Shown in pieces: positions 1-6,789 of a DNA stretch of 7,792 bases. This DNA comes from Bacteroidales bacterium (lineage in GTDB: Bacteria; Bacteroidota; Bacteroidia; Bacteroidales; JAADJA01): contig JAIORT010000341.1 in assembly GCA_021107975.1 (NCBI GenBank), forward strand, positions 1 to 7,792. Direction: 5' to 3'. Numbering within the stretch: position 1 is the first letter of the stretch; each line of letters starts with the position of its first letter. The position numbers were made by a program, and so were the translations under genes. The notes beneath the pieces were generated by a model that had not been told where the DNA came from, ran no database searches, and saw nothing but the letters and a program-made list of their open reading frames with translations.

Positions 1-62
1 ACGGTTCGGAAAATATTAAAAAAGTATATAAAGGCAGCCTGACGATATTGGATACAAATTAG
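1..62 (+). CDS. C-terminal end of an upstream gene, probably a T9SS type-B sorting domain protein (partial)
   Basis: Reading from base 3, one frame stays open to a TAG stop at 60-62 and gives GSENIKKVYKGSLTILDTN. Its KGSLTIL core lines up with the last residues of the large downstream protein (EKGNITLLR). It fits the usual ending of the CHU_C / TIGR04131 gliding-motility C-terminal domain, where a Lys-Gly pair is followed by a short hydrophobic strand. I therefore infer that another T9SS type-B cargo gene ends here, just upstream and on the same strand. Only 19 residues are visible, so the call is tentative. The other plus-strand frames stop at 40-42 and 17-19, and the first of these is also formally possible as a gene end. 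The stop codon is formed across the left boundary of the palindromic element: the T is base 60, and AG are the element's first two bases. Confidence 0.45.
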   Translation, partial: GSENIKKVYKGSLTILDTN

Positions 63-75
63 TGTCCGTCCATAA
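61..75 (+). repeat. Left terminal inverted repeat of the element
   Basis: AGTGTCCGTCCATAA pairs with 247-261 at 13 of 15 positions. The two differences are transitions (G/A and C/T). With the outer AATT included, the match extends to 19 positions with 17 identical. Confidence 0.65.
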
Positions 76-109
76 AGTCAGAAACAATAACTCCGTTAGG
101 AGTTAAACG

Positions 110-226
110 TTGGTAGAAAATATTATGACAAATCAGATTATGCTCCATAGGAGCATTACAACCAGAATAACATAATGTTTTACCCCTACGGGGCAATTTG
201 TTAATATCTGTCATATTTTCTACCAA
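110..226. repeat. Inner inverted repeat of the element (arms 110-130 and 209-226)
   Basis: The left arm begins TTGGTAGAAAATAT and ends ATGACA. The right arm is its reverse complement apart from a 3-base gap. It nests inside the terminal repeats. One hairpin lies on each side between the outer and inner stems, and two hairpins lie in the central loop, so a single strand could fold into a multi-branched cloverleaf-like structure. Confidence 0.6.
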
Positions 227-246
227 GGTTAAGTCCCTACGGGACA

Positions 247-261
247 TTATGGACAGATACT
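247..261 (-). repeat. Right terminal inverted repeat of the element
   Basis: TTATGGACAGATACT, whose reverse complement matches the left end at 61-75. It ends 30 bases before the start codon of the giant surface protein gene, so any promoter for that gene must lie in the element, in the A/T-rich 30-base leader, or upstream of the element. I could not identify a convincing Bacteroidota promoter (TTTG/TAnnTTTG type) in any of these. Confidence 0.6.
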
Positions 262-291
262 AATTAATTTAAAATTTTAAATTATGAAGCT

Positions 292-3200
292 ATGAGAAAT
301 AAAATACTTATATCATTCATTGTAATAATTATCCCATACATACAGCTATTATCACAGGAAAATTATTACTGGGTCGGCGGACAGGGAAATTGGTCTAATT
401 TGAATAAGTGGCGTACCATTACAGGCGAAATACCCAATGAAGTACCTGATGCTGAAGATAATGTTATATTTAATGAAAATTCTTTTCTGCAGCCGAATGA
501 TACTGTATTTATCCTTACAGGGAATCCTACTTGTAAAGATATGATCTGGGAAAATATCCAGATGCCTGTTGTAATTGCAGGAGGTTCCGATGCAACTAAT
601 ATGAGCATTTATGGCTCACTGACATTTCATCCCGATGTTATTAATGAATATTTGGGGAATATCCATTTTATGTCGCAGCAACAGGGAGAAACAATCACGT
701 GTGCAAAAACCAGGTTAGCCGGTAATGTTTATTTCGATGGAGAGGGAGAATGGATTTTACAAGATACCTTATTTGTAATTGATACTACTCACTGGCAATC
801 AATTTTTATTGATTTTATAGAACCGGAGGCGCCAAATCCAATAATTATTCATAACAATGGTACTATAAATTCAAATAACCAGGCGATCTTTTGCCGGGGT
901 TTTGGTTCTCTCGGAGAATTGTCAAGAGAATTGATAATTGAAAACTCGGATGTATTTCTTATCGGTAACTGGATGCTGAATGGTTCAAACTTAATATTTG
1001 AAGCTAATAGCTCTCTTATTACTATTGGGGGTAATATTAATAATGTTACAGGTGATATTTTATATTATAACAATATTGATGTTATATCAGTTGATGGGAC
1101 GATAAAAAACACTAATATCCAAACATTCATGCACAAAGTTCATTTCTTTGGAAGCGGAACAGTTGACGGTGTAAAAACTCCCGGGCAGGAAGGTCGCTTT
1201 ATTATTGATACTTTACTATTTGATGGTTTTATTGGCATGATGGGTCCTATACCATGTGAAATTACGGGTGGCTTGAACAACAATATTCATTATACTCAAA
1301 TAAACCTTGTTATGGGTTATGCTGACCAAAAAATGTCGAATTTCCACAGGATTGATTATAACGGGTTTTTTGAAAGTTATTTCAAAGGCGAACAAAACCA
1401 AATTGACTCTATTCATTTTAATAATACAAAAGGAATGTTAGCAGGAGATAATATCGTTAACAATCTGCTGTTTTTTAAAACGGATGGCGTTTTAAGTGGA
1501 GGGCAGGGAGCATTTAACGACGTGGATCATGCTGTGTTCAGCAGTGATGGGATTTTCGGAGGAAGTAACATTATTAACCAGCTTACCCTTAATTCGGGCT
1601 ACTGGTATTTATTCGGTATTGATTCACTGACTCAGCCCGGAAGTTATTATACAAATACACATATTCAAACAATTAACCAAATTGAAATACTTAATAATGG
1701 TAATTGTGAAAACGGACATACCATTTTTGAATCGAGCTATAAAACTGTCCAGGCAATAATTGATAACCAGGGAAGTGAAATCACAACCAAATACCTCATC
1801 ACAAGAGATATAAACAATATAGGAAATACAATAAACGTAGAAAAAGGCATTGATATAGGGAACAATGTCGGATTTAATTTTATTGATCCGCACGATCCCA
1901 TAACACTTTACTGGGTACAAGGTTTCGGAGAATGGAATGACCCAAGTCACTGGTCTTTATCATCGGGAGGCGCAGGCGGTGAATGCCCGCCAACCATACG
2001 GGACAATATTTTCTTTGACAATAATTCAGGATTTACAGGCGGAAACGTAAACATTAATACAAAACACGCTATGTGTAATGATATGATGTGGGAAAATGTT
2101 GCAAACCTGCCGACTTTATCCGGGCCCGATACAAATACCTTGCGGATATGGGGTTCGGTTAAATTATCAGAGGATATGGTTTATGAGTTTTCAGGAAGGG
2201 TTTACTTTGAATCGGAGGATGATGATGAATACGAAACCATAGACCTTACATACTCCAGGGAGGGAGAACCGGCATGGGATTTATATAATAAAACCTATTT
2301 TTACGGCGTTGGCGGCAAATGGTTTTTAGAAAGTAAAATGTATAACCTGTACGACACCCTTTTCCTGAACATGGGCGAACTGAAAATGATTGACGACACC
2401 CTCGGTTGTTATAATTTTAACTCAATGGATACCCTTGCAAGGGGATTATACCTGCTTGGACAAACATTGGTTGAAGTACACCAGTACCAGGGAGATGCAT
2501 GGGTGTTAAACGGTTATGGTATCGACAGCATATTCTTTTTCGATGCCGGCAAATCACTTATCCGCTCCTTGGGTGATATTACACCCCCTCCCGGAGCGCC
2601 GCCGGGTTATTGCCATATCAGGACTTTTGCAGGTGAACTACATTATCATAATATTGAATTCGCTCCCGGTAAAGGTTCCATGTTGAAAAGTGAAAGCAAG
2701 TGCCATTACAACCTTGTGGATTATTATTGTGAGGCAGGAGAAGCCGTAGGTGCCGGAGTTATTGACACACTTAGTATGTTTGAAGGCGCTAACGGTTGTA
2801 AGATAAAAAATATGTACGAGATCAATTTCTCAATGGCATACAGCATGAATGATACACTTTATCAAAGTCATACAATTGATACGGCTATATTCTTTGAAGA
2901 GGGAGCGCTATACGGATATCACAATATTGGTTACTTAGAATTTAAGAAAAAAGGATCTGTCCGATTTATAAATACAATTGATACTGCTGTCTTTCTGGGA
3001 AATGGAGAAATTCTGGGAGACAATTATTATTCACAATTAGTTTTATCTCCTAATAAAAGATATACATTTGAGGATGGCAAAACCCAAACCATTTCCGACG
3101 ATTTTATTGCTAACGGCTTATGTGACCAGCCTATACGCCTTGAATCCGATTCTGTCGGGACACAGTCTAACATTTTATACCGGGCATATAATCCGACATA

Positions 3201-5706
3201 TACCGATTTTACGGTAAACTACACATCACTTACTGATATTAATGCCGTTGACGACAACGGTTATCAATATGTTGCAACCAATTCAATTGACCTGGGAAAT
3301 AATACTAATTGGAATTTTATAGAGGTGAACGATGATATATTTTACTGGGTTGGCGGCTCAGGTAACTGGGGCGACTGGACGCACTGGTCTTATGAATCAG
3401 GAGGTCCTCCGATTGATGAGGAATGTACACCAAGTGAAATAAACACCGTGATTTTTGATGATAATTCTTTCGTTAATGCAAATGATAATGTTTCTGTTGA
3501 TGTGCTTAATGCCTACTGCAAAGATATGTTATGGATACATTCCGAATCTTATAAACCGGTATTTATAGGGGCTGACACAACGGTATTATTTATATACGGC
3601 TCACTCGAGCTTAACGATAGCATGGATTACAAATATGAAGGTATTATTAAATTTAATGAAATCCGTGAGTCCAAAGGTATTAAAGATGATCCTGATTATA
3701 TATTGTCAGCCGGTAAGATTATTTTAAACGACATATACATCCAGGGTATAGATGATAATATTGAATTGCACGATGACCTTACTCTATTCACCAAGCCTAA
3801 TCCCCCGGGTATGGTTTTCAGAAAGGTTCATTTTGAACATGGAACTTTTAACACAAACGGTTTTCACCTTTCGTGCGGCGCTGTTTTATCTAATTATGAA
3901 AATCCGAGAACATTAATTATAGAAAATTCCGAAGTTACCGTTAACATGAGAGAAGACTGGGTATGGCTTGTCAATGGTGAAAACCTGGAATTGTTTGCCA
4001 ATAATTCCACTATATATAATGAGGCTTTATCAGGAACGATAATGAGTAGAAAAGGGGATTCCCTTAAATATTATAATATTGTTCTGAATAATATTTTCGA
4101 TAGCCTGGCAAATAAAAATAATATTACAGAATATAACGTGGTAAGCATCCAGGGACCAACCAGCCTTGTAACGGGTAATTATATTGCCGATTCAATCCTG
4201 TTACGCAGCAATCAGGCAGCCATGTTCGGTAATTCAACGACAAATGTGGTAATCATCGACAGTTTACAAGGTTCAATCAATGAAAATCACAACATTAACA
4301 GATGTATTGTTAATAAAATAGGAATAATCCGCGGAAACAATAATATTAAATATTGTGTTTTTCACGACGACGGTTATTTTTTCGGCGAAAACACCTTTGA
4401 TACACTTGTTTTATATCCGGGGCTGGGAAATGCCCAGGGATTAGGGAACTGGTTTTATTTTGAAGCGGAAAAATCCCAAACGATCATAGATTCACTTTAT
4501 GTAAAGGGAAACCCATGCAGCAATGCTAATATTTCTTCTTACAGTCCTCCCAAATTAGCTTATTTAAAAAAAGATAGTTTTGAACAACCTGACACTATTA
4601 TTTGCGACTATCTTAATATACACAGTGTTGGTGCCGAAGGAGAGAATACTGCGTTTTATGCAGGAGGCAACAGTACACCACAGCCAGACCCTAATAATCC
4701 ACCGCCGGGTTGGATATTCGAGAATGCACAGGGCTATATTTACGGATTTGACGGTAGAACAGACCATTTTTGTCTTGGTGACGAATACGTAATAAATGCA
4801 ATAAATTTTAACGGAGAGGAAAATACATTATATTTCTGGGGTGATGGAGCATTATTTCCCGGAGAAATAACATACACTGTTACCGAACCGGGAACCTATC
4901 CTATTCGTGTTCAATATAGTGATGACTGCTGGGTGGATGACTATATTATACTGGAACATGATTATCCTCCAATTCCTACAATAATACCGGTAAAATGCAC
5001 AGGCGATACTATCAGGATTCAAATAGAACCTGAAGGTGATTTTTATACTTACGAATGGCTTGATTTGTCTGATACTTCAATTCTTGTTGCCGATTTGAGT
5101 TACAGCAACGTGGATATTTGGGTTGAAGTTACCGATACTATTAACAAATGCCACGCTAAAGCTGTAAGTAACACTACAATTTATCCCAAGCCGGTTCCAC
5201 AGGTTTATCTTGGGGATGAAGATATATGGGTAAAATTTGGCTACACAGCTACGCTTAATGCCGGACCGGGAGACTCTTTTACCTGGACATCAGATCCTTT
5301 TACAAATATTAATAACCCGGGAAACCAGGCTATAATCGTTCCGGGCACATTAGACCCAATTGAATATAAAGTTGATGTATGGGCAAATGGTTGCCTTGAC
5401 AGTGCATTTGTTAATGTTATCATGTGGCCGCCGAGCAGGCTCGGTGTTCCTACTGCTTTTTCACCCAACGGCGACGGAATAAATGATGTGTTATATGTTA
5501 AGGGCAGTAATTTTCAGGAAATGACATTCAGAATATATGACCGGTATGGCAAGCTGGTATTTGAAACCAATGACAAGGATCAGGGATGGGATGGAAATGT
5601 TGATGGTCTCAGGCAGGAACAAGAGGTTTATACTTATTATCTGAAAGTTATTTATGCTGATAGCGGTTATGCAGAAGAAAAAGGAAATATAACATTACTA
5701 CGGTAA
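292..5706 (+). CDS. Giant T9SS type-B secreted surface protein with three large beta-solenoid-like repeat units
   Basis: This encodes 1804 residues and is probably an adhesin-like cell-surface or released protein. A signal peptide covers about residues 1-21 (MRNK, then a hydrophobic core, LLS before Q22). Three related units follow at about 25-531, 539-1009 and 1017-1476. An Ig/PKD-like stretch follows at about 1480-1712, with Cys at 1494, 1546, 1569, 1620 and 1701. The end (about 1717-1804) is a CHU_C/TIGR04131 domain with FSPNGDGIND at 1723-1732, the central FRIYDRYGKLVFE, and KGNITLLR. In this family that domain is the type-B signal for T9SS export and surface attachment. ATG 292 is the first possible start, because an in-frame TAA lies at 265-267. 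No Shine-Dalgarno sequence is visible, as is usual in this phylum. The PorP/SprF gene 48 bases downstream is the expected export partner. No catalytic motif is visible. The ligand and exact role are unknown, and adhesion is an inference from architecture. Confidence 0.93.
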   Translation: MRNKILISFIVIIIPYIQLLSQENYYWVGGQGNWSNLNKWRTITGEIPNEVPDAEDNVIFNENSFLQPNDTVFILTGNPTCKDMIWENIQMPVVIAGGSDATNMSIYGSLTFHPDVINEYLGNIHFMSQQQGETITCAKTRLAGNVYFDGEGEWILQDTLFVIDTTHWQSIFIDFIEPEAPNPIIIHNNGTINSNNQAIFCRGFGSLGELSRELIIENSDVFLIGNWMLNGSNLIFEANSSLITIGGNINNVTGDILYYNNIDVISVDGTIKNTNIQTFMHKVHFFGSGTVDGVKTPGQEGRFIIDTLLFDGFIGMMGPIPCEITGGLNNNIHYTQINLVMGYADQKMSNFHRIDYNGFFESYFKGEQNQIDSIHFNNTKGMLAGDNIVNNLLFFKTDGVLSGGQGAFNDVDHAVFSSDGIFGGSNIINQLTLNSGYWYLFGIDSLTQPGSYYTNTHIQTINQIEILNNGNCENGHTIFESSYKTVQAIIDNQGSEITTKYLITRDINNIGNTINVEKGIDIGNNVGFNFIDPHDPITLYWVQGFGEWNDPSHWSLSSGGAGGECPPTIRDNIFFDNNSGFTGGNVNINTKHAMCNDMMWENVANLPTLSGPDTNTLRIWGSVKLSEDMVYEFSGRVYFESEDDDEYETIDLTYSREGEPAWDLYNKTYFYGVGGKWFLESKMYNLYDTLFLNMGELKMIDDTLGCYNFNSMDTLARGLYLLGQTLVEVHQYQGDAWVLNGYGIDSIFFFDAGKSLIRSLGDITPPPGAPPGYCHIRTFAGELHYHNIEFAPGKGSMLKSESKCHYNLVDYYCEAGEAVGAGVIDTLSMFEGANGCKIKNMYEINFSMAYSMNDTLYQSHTIDTAIFFEEGALYGYHNIGYLEFKKKGSVRFINTIDTAVFLGNGEILGDNYYSQLVLSPNKRYTFEDGKTQTISDDFIANGLCDQPIRLESDSVGTQSNILYRAYNPTYTDFTVNYTSLTDINAVDDNGYQYVATNSIDLGNNTNWNFIEVNDDIFYWVGGSGNWGDWTHWSYESGGPPIDEECTPSEINTVIFDDNSFVNANDNVSVDVLNAYCKDMLWIHSESYKPVFIGADTTVLFIYGSLELNDSMDYKYEGIIKFNEIRESKGIKDDPDYILSAGKIILNDIYIQGIDDNIELHDDLTLFTKPNPPGMVFRKVHFEHGTFNTNGFHLSCGAVLSNYENPRTLIIENSEVTVNMREDWVWLVNGENLELFANNSTIYNEALSGTIMSRKGDSLKYYNIVLNNIFDSLANKNNITEYNVVSIQGPTSLVTGNYIADSILLRSNQAAMFGNSTTNVVIIDSLQGSINENHNINRCIVNKIGIIRGNNNIKYCVFHDDGYFFGENTFDTLVLYPGLGNAQGLGNWFYFEAEKSQTIIDSLYVKGNPCSNANISSYSPPKLAYLKKDSFEQPDTIICDYLNIHSVGAEGENTAFYAGGNSTPQPDPNNPPPGWIFENAQGYIYGFDGRTDHFCLGDEYVINAINFNGEENTLYFWGDGALFPGEITYTVTEPGTYPIRVQYSDDCWVDDYIILEHDYPPIPTIIPVKCTGDTIRIQIEPEGDFYTYEWLDLSDTSILVADLSYSNVDIWVEVTDTINKCHAKAVSNTTIYPKPVPQVYLGDEDIWVKFGYTATLNAGPGDSFTWTSDPFTNINNPGNQAIIVPGTLDPIEYKVDVWANGCLDSAFVNVIMWPPSRLGVPTAFSPNGDGINDVLYVKGSNFQEMTFRIYDRYGKLVFETNDKDQGWDGNVDGLRQEQEVYTYYLKVIYADSGYAEEKGNITLLR
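364..1884 (+). repeat. Large repeat unit 1 of the giant surface protein (residues 25-531)
   Basis: It opens with YYWVGGQGNWSNLNKW (25-40), followed by VIFNENSF and CKDMIW (Cys81). It ends with QTI (459-461), GNC (Cys472) and IDIGNNVGFNF (to 530). The middle is rich in short alternating hydrophobic strands and Gly/Asn turns. It includes coil-like repeats at 370-386 and 409-425, separated by a longer 22-residue one. It lacks the extra Cys that units 2 and 3 carry between the HW motif and the FDxNS motif. Confidence 0.75.
1906..3318 (+). repeat. Large repeat unit 2 of the giant surface protein (residues 539-1009)
   Basis: It opens with LYWVQGFGEWNDPSHW, then ECPPT (Cys565), IFFDNNSG and CNDMMW (Cys595). 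It closes with YTFEDGKTQTI (924-934), NGLC (Cys944) and IDLGNNTNWNF (to 1009). Three exact 17-residue coils lie at 860-910. A Pro/Gly-rich loop (TPPPGAPPGYC) sits at 764-774. The conserved YWV and C-D-M-W landmarks are 55 residues apart, as in unit 1. Confidence 0.75.
3340..4719 (+). repeat. Large repeat unit 3 of the giant surface protein (residues 1017-1476)
   Basis: It opens with FYWVGGSGNWGDWTHW, then EECTPS (Cys1045), VIFDDNSF and CKDMLW (Cys1076). It closes with FYFEAEKSQTI (1388-1398), GNPC (Cys1409) and PPPGWIF (to 1476). Three exact 17-residue coils lie at 1316-1366. It is the shortest of the three units. Confidence 0.75.
5440..5703 (+). other. T9SS type-B sorting domain (CHU_C / gliding-motility C-terminal) coding segment
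   Basis: Residues 1717-1804 carry VPTAFSPNGDGIND, then FRIYDRYGKLVFE, QGWDG, and a final YYLKVIY...KGNITLLR. This is the full order of landmarks for the family and the usual length of about 90 residues. In F. johnsoniae, type-B cargo such as SprB needs a PorP/SprF-family partner, which matches the next gene. Confidence 0.92.
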
Positions 5707-5734
5707 AATATTACGAACTAATATTTTGTTTTTT
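5705..5734 (+). terminator. A/T-only hairpin with T-run after the giant gene; possible weak terminator or attenuator
   Basis: AAAATATTA (5705-5713) and TAATATTTT (5719-5727) form a perfect 9-bp inverted repeat around the loop CGAAC, followed by G and six Ts (5729-5734). The left arm begins inside the TAA stop codon. The layout is that of an intrinsic terminator, but the stem has no G:C pair, so full termination is unlikely. Partial attenuation or mRNA 3'-end protection between the cargo and partner genes is possible. Confidence 0.3.
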
Positions 5735-5754
5735 ATCTTACAGTTAATTGTGTT

Positions 5755-6783
5755 ATGAATTACCATATCAAACATATAATACTCTTATTAATTTTTGCTT
5801 GCAGCTCATTTTTTGTTAAAGCACAGGATATACATTATTCACAGATGTATTCCACACCCCTGTATATAAATCCTGCTTTTACGGGTAATTTTGATTGTAA
5901 TTTCAGGGCAGGCTTAAATTACAGGCAGCAGGCAGCCAGTTTTACAATCCCTTTCGAAACATATTCAGCCTGGGGAGATACCCGCATTTTTCCCCGGTTC
6001 CTGGGTAGAAGATCATGGATAGGTCTGGGAGCTCATTTGTATTACGACAATGCCGGCGATGGTGGTCTTAAAAAAGTACAAGGTATGTTTTTCGGAGCTT
6101 TCAACCAGGGATTCAATTCCGATAATTCTTTGTACGGAAGCCTTGGAGTAGGGCTTGGCATTACAAACAGGAGTATAGATATTAACAAACTGATTTTTGA
6201 TGATCAGTGGGATTCCTATTTATTAAGGTTCGATCCTGATATAATATCAGAAGATGTTACAAATATTAAAAGCAGTTCAATATTTTATCCCGACTTTAAC
6301 CTGGGATTATCACTTCATCATTTGGTAAATGAAAAGTGGATGTACGAAGTGGGCGGAAGTATCAGCCATATCAATAAACCGAAAGAATCCTTTTTCGGCG
6401 AAGACAACAAGGTAGGGAGAAAAATAATTGTAAGCGGAACCGTTCAGTATATTTTATCAGACAGATTTCTTATCAAACCCGAAGCTTATTTTATCGCTCA
6501 TGAAGGGGTTCAGGAAACGATTTTCGGAGCAAATATCGTTTATGGCGCAGTCGGGTTGAAATTATTCGGGGGTTTATGGACACGGCTGGTACGTGATATT
6601 ATTCCGGTTATGGGTATCGAATACAACAATTATACTCTGCTTTTTTCGTATGATATAAATATTTCCAAACAACGAATGGCTTCTAATTACAAGGGTGGAT
6701 TTGAATTTTCTCTGGTTAAAAAATTCTGTTATTCCCCCCGAACATCAACCAAACGTGATCCGTGTAAATTTTTAGAGTTTTAG
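5755..6783 (+). CDS. PorP/SprF family type IX secretion system outer-membrane protein
   Basis: This encodes 342 residues, the normal size for the family (TIGR03519 / PorP_SprF). The signal peptide runs to about residue 23 (FVKA before Q24). The mature protein starts with the family hallmark QDIHYSQMYSTPLYINPAFTG (24-44), followed by GLNYRQQ and many amphipathic beta strands typical of a beta-barrel. It ends in Phe, as outer-membrane barrels often do. In F. johnsoniae, SprF is needed for secretion or surface anchoring of the type-B cargo SprB, and related proteins are commonly encoded next to type-B cargo genes. Here the gene follows such a cargo by 48 bases on the same strand, so it is most likely that protein's dedicated partner in the outer membrane. 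It is unlikely to be the general PorP, because no other T9SS core genes are beside it. The start is the first ATG in frame next to the signal peptide, with no Shine-Dalgarno sequence. Confidence 0.92.
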   Translation: MNYHIKHIILLLIFACSSFFVKAQDIHYSQMYSTPLYINPAFTGNFDCNFRAGLNYRQQAASFTIPFETYSAWGDTRIFPRFLGRRSWIGLGAHLYYDNAGDGGLKKVQGMFFGAFNQGFNSDNSLYGSLGVGLGITNRSIDINKLIFDDQWDSYLLRFDPDIISEDVTNIKSSSIFYPDFNLGLSLHHLVNEKWMYEVGGSISHINKPKESFFGEDNKVGRKIIVSGTVQYILSDRFLIKPEAYFIAHEGVQETIFGANIVYGAVGLKLFGGLWTRLVRDIIPVMGIEYNNYTLLFSYDINISKQRMASNYKGGFEFSLVKKFCYSPRTSTKRDPCKFLEF

Positions 6784-6789
6784 TTATAT

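Larger units (their letters stand above)
61..261. mobile_element. MITE-like palindrome-rich interspersed element, about 201 bp, no transposase
   Basis: The ends form an inverted repeat: AGTGTCCGTCCATAA at 61-75 against the reverse complement of 247-261, AGTATCTGTCCATAA, matching at 13 of 15 positions. AATT lies directly outside each end (57-60 and 262-265), either as a 4-bp target duplication or as a palindromic extension of the repeats. An inner inverted repeat pairs 110-130 with 209-226, identical except for 3 extra bases on the left. Four small hairpins sit at 88-105 (TAACTCC/GGAGTTA), 140-156 (ATGCTCC/GGAGCAT), 183-193 (CCCC/GGGG) and 233-245 (GTCCC/GGGAC). The layout is that of a non-autonomous element mobilised in trans. 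A 62-codon minus-strand reading frame spans it almost exactly (start codon 247-245, stop 61-59). From memory, similar short predicted proteins with LPRRG- and TPNGV-like pieces recur in Bacteroidota genomes, but I could not check this. I treat that frame as a property of the element, not as a proven gene. Confidence 0.6.

Noticed and set aside
61..261. CRISPR-like or attenuator reading of the repeated hairpins
   Set aside because: The hairpins differ in sequence and spacing and have no direct repeat/spacer pattern. Terminal inverted repeats explain the region better as a mobile element.
366..608. 80-residue minus-strand frame inside the giant gene
   Set aside because: It lies wholly antisense to a well-supported coding region with clear domains. 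It has no recognisable motif, and open antisense frames are expected here.
1216..1950. Two minus-strand frames (1216-1416 and 1624-1950)
   Set aside because: Both are antisense to unit 1 and the start of unit 2 of the giant protein. Their composition is unstructured and they have no supporting context.
2581..2620. GC-rich CTCCCGGAG palindrome in unit 2, resembling the element's hairpin core
   Set aside because: It encodes the Pro/Gly loop TPPPGAPPG in frame, and the resemblance to CTCC...GGAG is best explained by Pro and Gly codons.
4564..4792. Overlapping frames on both strands (4564-4767 minus, 4580-4792 plus)
   Set aside because: They are out-of-frame shadows across the junction of unit 3 and the Ig-like region, where the main frame is continuous with no frameshift.
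5241..5468. 75-residue minus-strand frame
   Set aside because: It is antisense to the third Ig-like segment and the start of the sorting domain, and has no features of a protein family.
5755..5830. Possible lipoprotein signal (IFAC, Cys16) in the PorP/SprF protein
   Set aside because: The residue at -2 is Phe, which does not fit a lipobox, and a normal signal peptidase site (KA before QD) follows at 23/24, as is usual in this family.
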